A stretch of DNA of 64,000 nucleotides, taken from Chitinophagales bacterium. GTDB taxonomy: Bacteria; Bacteroidota; Bacteroidia; Chitinophagales; UBA10324. Of this stretch, positions 54,031 to 62,132 are shown piece after piece. Where the stretch lies: assembly GCA_025057275.1 (NCBI GenBank), contig JANWXQ010000020.1:65004-129003 (forward strand), written 5' to 3'. Positions within the stretch are counted from its first letter, which is position 1, and each line of letters begins with the position of its first letter. Position numbers and translations under genes: made by a program. The notes under the pieces were generated by a model, which saw only the letters and a program-made list of their open reading frames with translations, did no database searches and was not told the origin of the DNA.

Positions 54031-55947
54031 ATGGCCCTGCGAATCACCAGTCTGCAAGAATATCACCGCCTGTACGAGCAAAGCCTCAGGGATCCGGACG
54101 CATTCTGGGCCGAAGTAGCCTCCGATTTTCACTGGCAGCAGCCATGGACCAAAGTCTCGGAAGGGGGCTTTGCACGTGCCGACTTCCGATGGTTCTCCGG
54201 CGCCCGGCTGAACATTTCCGAAAACTGCCTGGATCGTCATTTGAAATCGTTTGGCTCCCGCACGGCTTTGATCTGGGAACCCAACGATCCCAACGAAATC
54301 AACCGCACGTTTACATACCGTCAGCTTTATGAAGAAGTCTGCCGATGCGGCAGTATGCTTCGGCAAATGGGCATTGGTAAAGGCGATACGGTGTGCATTT
54401 ATTTGCCCATGATCCCCGAGCTGGTCATCAGTGTGTTGGCTTGTGCCCGGATCGGTGCCGTTCATTCTGTGGTGTTCGGTGGATTCAGTTCCCAGTCATT
54501 GGCCGACCGCATACGCGACAGCCAAAGCAAGCTGCTCATCACCGCCGATGGCTATTTCCGCGGCAATAAGCCTGTATACCTCAAGCAAATGGCTGATGAA
54601 GCATTGGAGCAGTGCACCTCGGTAAAGCATGTGCTGGTGGTCAACCGGAGCAATTTTCCCATAGCCATCCACGCCGGCCGCGACAGTTACTGGGATCAGC
54701 ACATGGCTAAAAGCAGTCCGGTGTGTGAAGCCGAAAGCATGGATGCCGAAGATCCCTTGTTCATCCTGTATACTTCCGGATCGACGGGAAAACCTAAAGG
54801 TCTGCTGCATACCACAGCAGGCTACATGGTTTATACCGGCTTTACCTTTCTCAATGTCTTTCAATACCGTGAAAACGAGGTATTCTGGTGCACGGCCGAT
54901 GTAGGCTGGATCACCGGCCACAGTTATGTGGTTTACGGGCCGCTGCTCAATGCCGCCACCGTTTTGATTTTTGAAGGCGTGCCGCAGTATCCCACCTGGA
55001 GTCGTTGGTGGGAGATCATCGATAAATACCAGGTAAACATATTGTATACGGCTCCTACTGCTATACGCTCTTTTGAAGCGCACGGCGATCACCATTTGCA
55101 ACAGGCCAGCCTGCGTACGTTGCGTGTATTGGGCAGTGTGGGAGAACCCATCAACGAGGAAGCGTGGCATTGGTATTATGAAAAAATTGGTAAGGGAAAC
55201 TGTCCGATTGTGGACACCTGGTGGCAAACCGAAACCGGAGGCATTGCCCTGTCTGCCCTGGCCGGTGTAACGCCCCATAAGCCCGCTCATGTCGGTTGGC
55301 CTTTGCCCGGCATTGTGCCGGTAGTTATGGATGAAAACGGCAACGCCGTGACCGATACACAAACTGAGGGGAGTCTATGCCTGGCGCGTTCCTGGCCCGG
55401 TCAGGCGCGCAGCATATATGGGGATCATGAACGATTCATCCAGACCTATTTTTCCCGTTTTCCCGGATTTTATTTTACCGGCGATGGTTGCCGACGCGAT
55501 GCTCAAGGCTATTACCGCATTACCGGTCGAATAGATGATGTCATAAAAGTATCCGGCCATCGGTTGGGCACCGCTGAGCTGGAAAATGCCATCAACCAGC
55601 ATCCTGACGTGGTGGAAAGTGCCGTGGTTACCCTACCCCATCCCATCACCGGCGAATCCATTGTAGCCTTTGTGGTCAGCCCGGATGAAGTAACAGATCG
55701 CAACAAACTGGAAAAAGAAGTCATGGATCTGGTGGCCCGAACCATTGGCCCCATAGCCAGGCCTCGTCAAGTGTTTGCAGTCAGTGGCCTTCCCAAAACC
55801 CGAAGCGGCAAAATCATGCGCCGTATTCTGCGCAGGCTAATCCAGGGCGAACGGCAAGACCTTGGCGACAGCTCTACCTTGCTCAATCCCGAAATTGTGG
55901 ATGAAATTGCAAAGCTCCTGGAACACCAACCTGTCCGGACAGACTAA
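54031..55947 (+). CDS. acs: Acetyl-coenzyme A synthetase
   Basis: AMP-forming enzyme that activates acetate to acetyl-CoA. The 638-residue protein has the acetate-CoA ligase N-terminal domain, the ATP motif LYTSGSTGKPKGLLH, the DTWWQTETGG motif, YFTGDGCRRDAQGYY, GRIDDVIKVSGHRLGTAE and the conserved catalytic lysine in KTRSGKIMRRILRR, which in other bacteria is switched off by acetylation. Length is close to the family's 650. The ATG at 54031 (MALRITSLQEYHRLYEQ) aligns with family starts; an earlier in-frame ATG at 53980 lies before the likely promoter (TATTTTG at 53996-54002). Confidence 0.95.
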   Translation: MALRITSLQEYHRLYEQSLRDPDAFWAEVASDFHWQQPWTKVSEGGFARADFRWFSGARLNISENCLDRHLKSFGSRTALIWEPNDPNEINRTFTYRQLYEEVCRCGSMLRQMGIGKGDTVCIYLPMIPELVISVLACARIGAVHSVVFGGFSSQSLADRIRDSQSKLLITADGYFRGNKPVYLKQMADEALEQCTSVKHVLVVNRSNFPIAIHAGRDSYWDQHMAKSSPVCEAESMDAEDPLFILYTSGSTGKPKGLLHTTAGYMVYTGFTFLNVFQYRENEVFWCTADVGWITGHSYVVYGPLLNAATVLIFEGVPQYPTWSRWWEIIDKYQVNILYTAPTAIRSFEAHGDHHLQQASLRTLRVLGSVGEPINEEAWHWYYEKIGKGNCPIVDTWWQTETGGIALSALAGVTPHKPAHVGWPLPGIVPVVMDENGNAVTDTQTEGSLCLARSWPGQARSIYGDHERFIQTYFSRFPGFYFTGDGCRRDAQGYYRITGRIDDVIKVSGHRLGTAELENAINQHPDVVESAVVTLPHPITGESIVAFVVSPDEVTDRNKLEKEVMDLVARTIGPIARPRQVFAVSGLPKTRSGKIMRRILRRLIQGERQDLGDSSTLLNPEIVDEIAKLLEHQPVRTD

Positions 55948-56000
55948 CTGCCAAAGGATATTGCTTTTCCATGCTGCTTGTCTGATTCTGGACAACTAAC

Positions 56001-56008
56001 TACATTTG
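56001..56008 (+). promoter_or_regulatory. -7 promoter element of the Omp28-like gene
   Basis: TACATTTG, a perfect TAnnTTTG match, 24 nt before the ATG at 56033, with TTG at 55978-55980 at 20-bp spacing as a -33 box. This is the best-formed promoter in the window. Confidence 0.65.
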
Positions 56009-56032
56009 AATTGCTTTTTCCAAATCCACGAA

Positions 56033-56989
56033 ATGAAAAACCTGTTCTTCCTTGCGCTAGCCTTCACTTTGGTTACCGCCTCCTGTACGAAGGAATACAC
56101 CGGAAATCCGACAAACGGACAACAAAACAATCAGAATAACGACACCGGTGGTAGCGGCGGCGGTGGGGGCACGGGTGGGGGAGGTACCGGAGGAGGCGGC
56201 ACCGGAGGTGGTTCAGCCGTAGGGCCGGTTCCCAATACCTTCACCCAGAAAGTACTCATTGAAGAGTTCACCGGCGAATGGTGTGGCTATTGCCCTGACG
56301 GCGCCCTGAAACTGGAAGCAGCCGTCAACCAGCATCCGGGCAAGGTGTTTGGAGCCGCCATCCACGACGGCGACCCCTACGAAATTCCCTCGCTCAACTC
56401 CACTTTTCAGTCTACTTTCAATGTGTCCGGCTATCCCTCCGGCATGGTAAATCGTACTCCTTCGGGAAGTCAGGTTTGCCTGGACCGAAATTTCTGGCTC
56501 AGTTTTGCTACCAGTCAGTTGGCTAATAATGCCGTTTGCGGCCTGGCCATGACTTCTTACACGACCGGCACCGACAGTTTCTATGTGCAGGTACATGCCG
56601 GATTCAACCAGGCACTGACGGGTAATCACTACCTCACCGTGTACGTATTGGAAGATGGCATCGTCAGCAACGGCCAGGCCAATTACTATAACGACGGCTC
56701 CATTGATCCGAATTCTCCTCTGGTGGGATTAGGCAATCCTATTGTCAATTGGGAACACGATCATGTAGTTCGTCAGGTGCTTACCGCTCCGTTGGGCGAT
56801 CCGATTCCGGCTTCCAAACTTGTTCCCGGCGGCGAACACGTCGTCAAATTCGGCGGGCGCTACACCGGAATCAAGAAAGACAAAATGAGCTTCGTTGCTT
56901 TCGTCAACACTACCGGAACCACTTCGCTGGACCATAAAATTCTCAACGTGCAGAAAGCCAAGCTATACGAAATCAAAAAATGGGATTAA
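56033..56989 (+). CDS. Omp28-like lipoprotein with thioredoxin-type motif
   Basis: A 318-residue lipoprotein: signal peptide with lipobox LVTASC (Cys at about 18), a disordered Asn/Gln stretch, then a glycine-rich linker of about 25 residues (GGSGGGGGTGGGG repeats, 56147-56215). The Omp28/PG1058-type domain follows, with EEFTGEWCGYCPDGA, a thioredoxin-like CxxC, and the conserved VSGYPSGMVNR segment (cis-Pro position). Function in Bacteroidota is unclear; a surface redox or binding role is inferred. A strong terminator follows 21 bp after the stop. Confidence 0.82.
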   Translation: MKNLFFLALAFTLVTASCTKEYTGNPTNGQQNNQNNDTGGSGGGGGTGGGGTGGGGTGGGSAVGPVPNTFTQKVLIEEFTGEWCGYCPDGALKLEAAVNQHPGKVFGAAIHDGDPYEIPSLNSTFQSTFNVSGYPSGMVNRTPSGSQVCLDRNFWLSFATSQLANNAVCGLAMTSYTTGTDSFYVQVHAGFNQALTGNHYLTVYVLEDGIVSNGQANYYNDGSIDPNSPLVGLGNPIVNWEHDHVVRQVLTAPLGDPIPASKLVPGGEHVVKFGGRYTGIKKDKMSFVAFVNTTGTTSLDHKILNVQKAKLYEIKKWD

Positions 56990-57010
56990 GAAATTTTCTA
57001 TGCGTAAAAA

Positions 57011-57040
57011 ACGCCGTCAGAAAAAGACGGCGTTTTTTTT
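57011..57040 (+). terminator. Intrinsic terminator after the Omp28-like gene
   Basis: ACGCCGTC (57011-57018) and GACGGCGT (57026-57033) form a perfect 8-bp stem, with A-rich sequence before and seven T after; the flanking A and T tracts can extend the stem, so it could work in both directions. Confidence 0.85.
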
Positions 57041-57174
57041 GACTTCCCTCCCCTATGAATCGGTTTTCCACCTGTGTGCATTTCTGCTGTTAACATTTTG
57101 TGCATATTTTCCAAATAAAAAGCTTGCATGATCCATTTTGAGTTAAGATGTTTGGTATGCCGATCAAAACATCG

Positions 57175-57340
57175 CTTCTTCCGCAAGGGAGAGTTTTCCG
57201 GAGGCTGTGAGGCACCGGAAAATGGGAAGTGGAAACACGGAACGGCAATTCGAAGGTCGGCGTAGCCTAAGAAGCCAAGGTTTCTTAGGTTGCGGGAGCG
57301 GAAAAAGTTAGACCAACTTTTTCCGCTCTCTTCGTTTTAG
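57175..57340 (+). ncRNA. Candidate structured RNA, five consecutive hairpins
   Basis: The 486-bp gap between 56990 and 57475 contains no gene but strong secondary structure. H1: 57176-57182 with 57187-57193, GCAA tetraloop. H2: TTTTCCGG 57194-57201 with CCGGAAAA 57215-57222, directly next to H1. H3: 57229-57231 with 57236-57238, GAAA loop. H4: CCTAAGAA 57266-57273 with TTCTTAGG 57282-57289. H5: a perfect 14-bp stem, 57296-57309 with 57315-57328, followed by TCTTCGTTTT. The H2 loop (AGGCT, 57202-57206) is complementary to AGCCT at 57264-57268, a possible pseudoknot. Strand is not certain; the GNRA loops and the T-rich end favour plus. It does not match any RNA family I know. It could be a free small RNA or the leader of the protease gene. 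Confidence 0.45.
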
Positions 57341-57475
57341 CGGATAGCAACTCTACCGTCAAATGAACTGATAGGGACCGAAGCTTTGCGGTGTGGAAAG
57401 GATTACAAAACTGTTAGCAACTTTTCGCCCCTCCCCTTTCACCTAAGAGTAATTTTAGCAAAACATTTTGTTTTC

Positions 57476-60400
57476 ATGCGGTTGCTCATCCGGGGGCTTT
57501 TACTGAGCATGGCTCCCGTTCTGCTGCAGGCCCAATCCGGACAAATCATCCGCATCAATCACCAGCCCTTTGCAGCCCATGAAAACTCCAAACGATGCAG
57601 CAAGGAACTGGACATGATCCGGCAGCAGACCGTTATGGGATATGCACCGGCCCTGCTGCGTTTTCATGAGCTGCCCTCCGGTGATCAGCGTCTGTTGCTG
57701 AATGCCCAAACGGGTATCCGTCTGACGCGCTATGCCGGTCATCACACCTACTATGCCCTGATTCCTGAAGGCATCAGGGAAAACGACCTGAATGGCTGGA
57801 ATTTTTTTGGCATTTACCCGATACCGCCTGAAATCCGGTTGGCTCCTGCATTGCAAAATCAGGCCTTCCCGGACTACGCCCTGCAAAGTGACGGCTCTTT
57901 GCGCATCATCGTGGTGGGTTTCGAGCATATACCACCAGCCTTCATGATGCAGGAGTTGATGTCATTGGGTTATTCGCCACAGCGTTTTTCCGAACATGTT
58001 TCCATTTTTTCCCTGACTGTTCCGCCGCAAGAGCTACCTGCTCTGACCTCATTACCTTTTGTTGCCTACGTGGAGCCGGCCTATCCGCCGGCCCTGCCGG
58101 ATAATCGCGAAGAAGTAACCGGTAACCGTGCAAACCTGCTCCAGAATGGCTTGTTGTTTCCTTACGACGGCAGTGGCGTCTGGATCGGATTGAATGATGA
58201 CGGCGCCGTTTCCGCCCATATTGACCTGCAGGGTCGCATTGACAATACCGCAGTGGGACAAGCCGATGAAGGCAATCATGGCAATCATGTTGCCGGAACC
58301 CTGCTCGGTGCAGGCAACCTCAACCCGATTACCCGCGGGCATGCTCCCGGTGCTCAACTGAAAACCTATTTTGCTTATCAAAGCTATCAGCCACAATACG
58401 GAGCGTGGTTTGACATTCCCAACACCTACGTAGAGCCGGGCATCACTATTACCAATACGGCAGTGAGCGATCTGGTTTGCAACGGAGGCTATAATTCGTT
58501 ATCCCAACTGTTGGATCAGCAAACCCTGGATTATCCTTTGCTTAATCACGTGCTTTCGGCTGGTAATGCCGGTCAGGAAAACTGCGGACCCATTGCCGGA
58601 TTTTATACGATTACCGGCGGCCATAAAACAGCCAAAAACTGCATTACCGTCGGCAGCGTGGATGATTACGATAAGATCGACGAGATCAGCAGCCGGGGGC
58701 CAGCCAAGGATGGACGCCTCAAGCCCGAAATCATGGCTGCCGGTGTGGATGTGTACTCCACCTATGCCAACAACGAATACAAGTCGCTGAGTGGCACCAG
58801 CATGGCCTGTGCCGGCATCAGCGGCATCCTGGCCCTGCTTACCCAATCCTTCAAAGAACACAATGGCGAGAAAATGCCTCCCTCTGCCTTACTGAAAGCC
58901 GCCTTGCTCAACACCGCTGACGATATGGGGTGGGCTGGCCCCGACTGGAAGCATGGTTACGGTCGGGTGAATGCGCGAAGGGCGGAGCGATTGCTTACGG
59001 AAAACCGCTATGTAACCGGCCTGGTGGATCACGGACAAACCGTAACGTTTCCGCTGAATGTACCTGCCGGAGTACGTCAGCTTCGCGTCATGCTTTACTG
59101 GCATGACGCTCCGGCCGCTTTAGGCGCAGCCAAGGACCTGGTAAACGACCTACAGTTTCAATTGCAATTGCCCAACGGCAACATGCTCGATCCGTGGATT
59201 CTGGATCCCACGCCGGTAAAAGACTCTTTGAATAAAGCAGCCTGGCGCGGTGTGGATACGCTCAACAATCACGAACAGATTACACTAAACAATCCGATGG
59301 CCTCCGGCAGCTATACCCTGATCGTGCACGGAGCTACGGTGCCTTTGGGGCCACAGGAATTTTATATTGTTTACGATTTCTGTTACGATGAGCTCACCCT
59401 TACCTATCCCGTCGGTGGCGAAAGCTGGACGCCAAACGAAAAACAAATCATCCGCTGGGATAGCTACGGCCTGCTCAAGCCGCTTACATTAGAAATTTCT
59501 TATGACGACGGATTGACGTGGAACCTCATCGCGGCCGGTCTTGACTCGTTTCTGCGCTGCTACGAATTTACCGTGCCGCAGCAGTCCAGCGGCCGGTGCC
59601 GGGTACGCATTTCACGAAGCGACACCAGCAGCGTAAGCCAGTGGTTCTCCATATTTCCCACTCCTGCCGGTCTGAAATGGCAGCAAATCTGCCCTTTGAC
59701 TGCCCGCCTGTCGTGGAATGCGGTTCCCGGTGCTACCCATTACGAAACCTTTCTGCTGGGCCCTTACGAGATGCAGCCTGTAGGCACGACCACAAAGAAT
59801 TTTTTTGATTTCTCCGGACTCAATACCAATAACACAGACTGGGTAGCGGTGCGTGCCTATGGCAACGACAGTATTGTTAGCCGTCGTTCCTTAGCCTTAC
59901 TGAAGCCTGCCGGCCTGTTGAATTGTACACTTTCAGCAAACCTTTCGCTAACTGCCATTTCGCCCAAGCCGTATCCCTACTCGGCCTGCATGGACCTGAA
60001 GCAGTCCCTTATCAGCGTAACGATAACCAATACGGCACAGAATGATATGAGTGGTTTTTACATCAGTTATCAGGCCGATAACAGCCTGCCGGTTACCGAA
60101 TGGTATTCGGGCGTTGTAAGCACCGGAGAACAAGCTACCTACACGTTCGCCACTCCTGCTGATTTATCTGCCGAAGGTCCCCACGAAATCCGCTGCTGGA
60201 TATCTGCCGCTTCTGACCAAAACCCGTGGGACGATACGCTGAAGCAGCAGATTATGATTGCTCCGGGTCAGCTGGTTTTCCTTCCCGTGGTGGAGACTTT
60301 TGATGCTATTTCCAAGTGCGAAACCACCAACAGTTGTTCGGACGGCATTTGCCCGCTGAACCTGCCCTGGATCAATCTGACCAATCTGATGTACGACAGC

Positions 60401-61561
60401 ATTGACTGGCGGGTGCATGCCGGGAACACGCCGGGAGATCAAACCGGCCCCTCCGGCGACTTCAATACCAGCGACGGTAAAGGCCACTACATTTATCTGG
60501 AAGCCGGCAACTGCAAAAACAAAAGCGCCCACCTGCTGCTGCCCTGTGTGGATCTGACCACCGCCAAGCAACCCAGGCTGGTCTTTGCCCGCCATCAATA
60601 CGGGCAAGGCATGGGTAGCCTGAGCATAGACCTTTTCGTTCAGGGAGCATGGCTGACCGACTGGTTTTACTCATCAGGTAATCAGGGAAACTTCTGGATA
60701 GCCGACACATTGGACCTGAGTGCGTTTTGCGGACATGTGATAACTCTCCGCTTTCGCGGAACCACCGGCAACACCTCTACCAGCGACCTGGCTTTGGATG
60801 CTCTTGCGGTTTACGATGCCGCCGCGGTATATCCATCCATCACCGTCAACGGTGCTGCCTGCGCCGACAGTGCGTTGCAGGTGATCAACACTTCCACCGG
60901 CGAAATCACCTACACTTCGTGGTCTTTTGGCCCGGATGCCTTTCCTGCCTATGCAGAGCAAACCGACACAGTGACGGTCGTTTTTTCTTCTGCCGGATCC
61001 AAAACCGTTTCGTTGACCGTTGGAAACGCGTACGACACACTTACCCTTGTGCAGGATGTAATGATTCGCAAGCCACCGGTAGCTCAATTTACTTCGATGC
61101 AGAATAGTTCCGGAAGCTTTGTTTTCTCCAGCACTTCGCCGGATGCCGACCATTGCCTGTGGCTTTTTGGCGATGGAACGCAGACCACCGGTTGCGAGGT
61201 CATTCACGACTTTACCGTCTCGGGCATCTTCACCGTAACATTGGTCAGCAGCAACGAATGCGGAAGCGACACGGCTGTGGCCACCATCGTGGTCAGTCAT
61301 AATCCGTCAGAAGTAGCTTACGTGCCCATTGCGTTCGCTCCCAATCCTTTTGACCATCAATTAACCATCAGGACTGTTCACGACGTGCATTCGGATGCCT
61401 GGCTTCGTTTCTACCTCGCTTCCGGTCAGTTGCTCCATGAATTTCCTGTGGCTTCCGGCAGTACGGTTACCGTGGGGACAGCCTCGTGGCCGGCCGGTGT
61501 CTATCTGGCTACATACGAAGATGCCCGGCATATCTATCGCTTTAGGTTGATCAAGCGATAG
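57476..61561 (+). CDS. Subtilisin-like S8 protease with T9SS type A sorting domain
   Basis: A 1361-residue exported protease. Signal peptide (from ATG 57476, ending near LQAQS), an N-terminal prodomain-like region, then the S8 domain with Asp241 in GLNDDGAVSAH, His268 in NHGNHVAG (most subtilases have HGTHVAG) and Ser442 in LSGTSMACAG. A P-domain-like beta region follows (about 530-640), then FN3-like (around 740-830), a MAM-like/jelly-roll segment (about 960-1120), a PKD domain (about 1200-1290) and the C-terminal sorting domain (FAPNPFDHQLTIRT; WPAGVYLATYED). The frame opens 30 codons earlier, but the signal peptide places the start at 57476. T9SS would carry it to the surface or medium, where it probably digests protein. 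Confidence 0.88.
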   Translation: MRLLIRGLLLSMAPVLLQAQSGQIIRINHQPFAAHENSKRCSKELDMIRQQTVMGYAPALLRFHELPSGDQRLLLNAQTGIRLTRYAGHHTYYALIPEGIRENDLNGWNFFGIYPIPPEIRLAPALQNQAFPDYALQSDGSLRIIVVGFEHIPPAFMMQELMSLGYSPQRFSEHVSIFSLTVPPQELPALTSLPFVAYVEPAYPPALPDNREEVTGNRANLLQNGLLFPYDGSGVWIGLNDDGAVSAHIDLQGRIDNTAVGQADEGNHGNHVAGTLLGAGNLNPITRGHAPGAQLKTYFAYQSYQPQYGAWFDIPNTYVEPGITITNTAVSDLVCNGGYNSLSQLLDQQTLDYPLLNHVLSAGNAGQENCGPIAGFYTITGGHKTAKNCITVGSVDDYDKIDEISSRGPAKDGRLKPEIMAAGVDVYSTYANNEYKSLSGTSMACAGISGILALLTQSFKEHNGEKMPPSALLKAALLNTADDMGWAGPDWKHGYGRVNARRAERLLTENRYVTGLVDHGQTVTFPLNVPAGVRQLRVMLYWHDAPAALGAAKDLVNDLQFQLQLPNGNMLDPWILDPTPVKDSLNKAAWRGVDTLNNHEQITLNNPMASGSYTLIVHGATVPLGPQEFYIVYDFCYDELTLTYPVGGESWTPNEKQIIRWDSYGLLKPLTLEISYDDGLTWNLIAAGLDSFLRCYEFTVPQQSSGRCRVRISRSDTSSVSQWFSIFPTPAGLKWQQICPLTARLSWNAVPGATHYETFLLGPYEMQPVGTTTKNFFDFSGLNTNNTDWVAVRAYGNDSIVSRRSLALLKPAGLLNCTLSANLSLTAISPKPYPYSACMDLKQSLISVTITNTAQNDMSGFYISYQADNSLPVTEWYSGVVSTGEQATYTFATPADLSAEGPHEIRCWISAASDQNPWDDTLKQQIMIAPGQLVFLPVVETFDAISKCETTNSCSDGICPLNLPWINLTNLMYDSIDWRVHAGNTPGDQTGPSGDFNTSDGKGHYIYLEAGNCKNKSAHLLLPCVDLTTAKQPRLVFARHQYGQGMGSLSIDLFVQGAWLTDWFYSSGNQGNFWIADTLDLSAFCGHVITLRFRGTTGNTSTSDLALDALAVYDAAAVYPSITVNGAACADSALQVINTSTGEITYTSWSFGPDAFPAYAEQTDTVTVVFSSAGSKTVSLTVGNAYDTLTLVQDVMIRKPPVAQFTSMQNSSGSFVFSSTSPDADHCLWLFGDGTQTTGCEVIHDFTVSGIFTVTLVSSNECGSDTAVATIVVSHNPSEVAYVPIAFAPNPFDHQLTIRTVHDVHSDAWLRFYLASGQLLHEFPVASGSTVTVGTASWPAGVYLATYEDARHIYRFRLIKR

Positions 61562-61579
61562 CCCTTCATCCTGCTTTTC

Positions 61580-61587
61580 TATCTTTG
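61580..61587 (+). promoter_or_regulatory. -7 promoter element of the small lipoprotein gene
   Basis: TATCTTTG, a perfect TAnnTTTG match, 15 nt before the ATG at 61603 and inside the 41-bp gap after the protease stop. Confidence 0.55.
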
Positions 61588-61602
61588 CCCAGCTCCAAGT
61601 TG

Positions 61603-62061
61603 ATGAAAAACATTCCTTTTACCCTATACCCGCTGCTGCTGGCCTTTTTACTCATACAAAGCAGCTGCTTTCAATATCCGGAAGGTCCCTTCTTTACGTT
61701 GCAAACCCGCGACGAGCGTCTGCAGGGAACCTGGGGTGTTTCCCGGGTTACTGATGCCGGAGGCAGCGACGTAACCAACGCAACCGATGAAGGAGGCAAC
61801 CCATTGTACAGCAACATAACGCTTACCGTAGAGGTGAGCAGATCAGGCGAACGAAACTGGTCCGTATTCCGCAATTCGCTGATCCGTTCGCTGGGCACTT
61901 ATCAGTTCGCGCGTTATGGCGATGAACTGGTTATCCTCTATACCTTTTATAACGGTGCCGAAACGTATCTGCAGAAATTTTATACCATCAGAAAGCTGAC
62001 CGAAAAGGAATTTATCTACGTTGACGAAACGGGATTGAAGTGGGAATTCCGCAAGTTCTGA
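61603..62061 (+). CDS. Small lipoprotein, possibly lipocalin-like
   Basis: A 152-residue lipoprotein (lipobox near LIQSSC, Cys at about 22). The mature part begins with a short linker, then LQGTWGVSRVTDAGG, a run of beta strands (NITLTVEVSRSG, SLGTYQFARYGDELVILYTF) and a C-terminal KLTEKEFIYVDETGLKWEFRKF. The GTW start and the strand pattern resemble lipocalin-like lipoproteins of Bacteroidota. Ligand unknown. The ATG at 61603 is preferred to a TTG 18 nt earlier, which lies within the promoter region. Confidence 0.65.
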   Translation: MKNIPFTLYPLLLAFLLIQSSCFQYPEGPFFTLQTRDERLQGTWGVSRVTDAGGSDVTNATDEGGNPLYSNITLTVEVSRSGERNWSVFRNSLIRSLGTYQFARYGDELVILYTFYNGAETYLQKFYTIRKLTEKEFIYVDETGLKWEFRKF

Positions 62062-62132
62062 TTGGCCTTACTCTGTTTTTGCCTTAAAGGGCTGAATAAC
62101 GACTTAAAGCGGTGCGTCACAGCATCGCACGT

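Noticed and set aside
54496-55362. 288-codon minus-strand frame over acs
   Set aside because: Antisense shadow; composition typical of a reverse frame.
57041-57475. tRNA or RNase P RNA in the non-coding gap
   Set aside because: No cloverleaf, no CCA end and none of the conserved RNase P sequence blocks.
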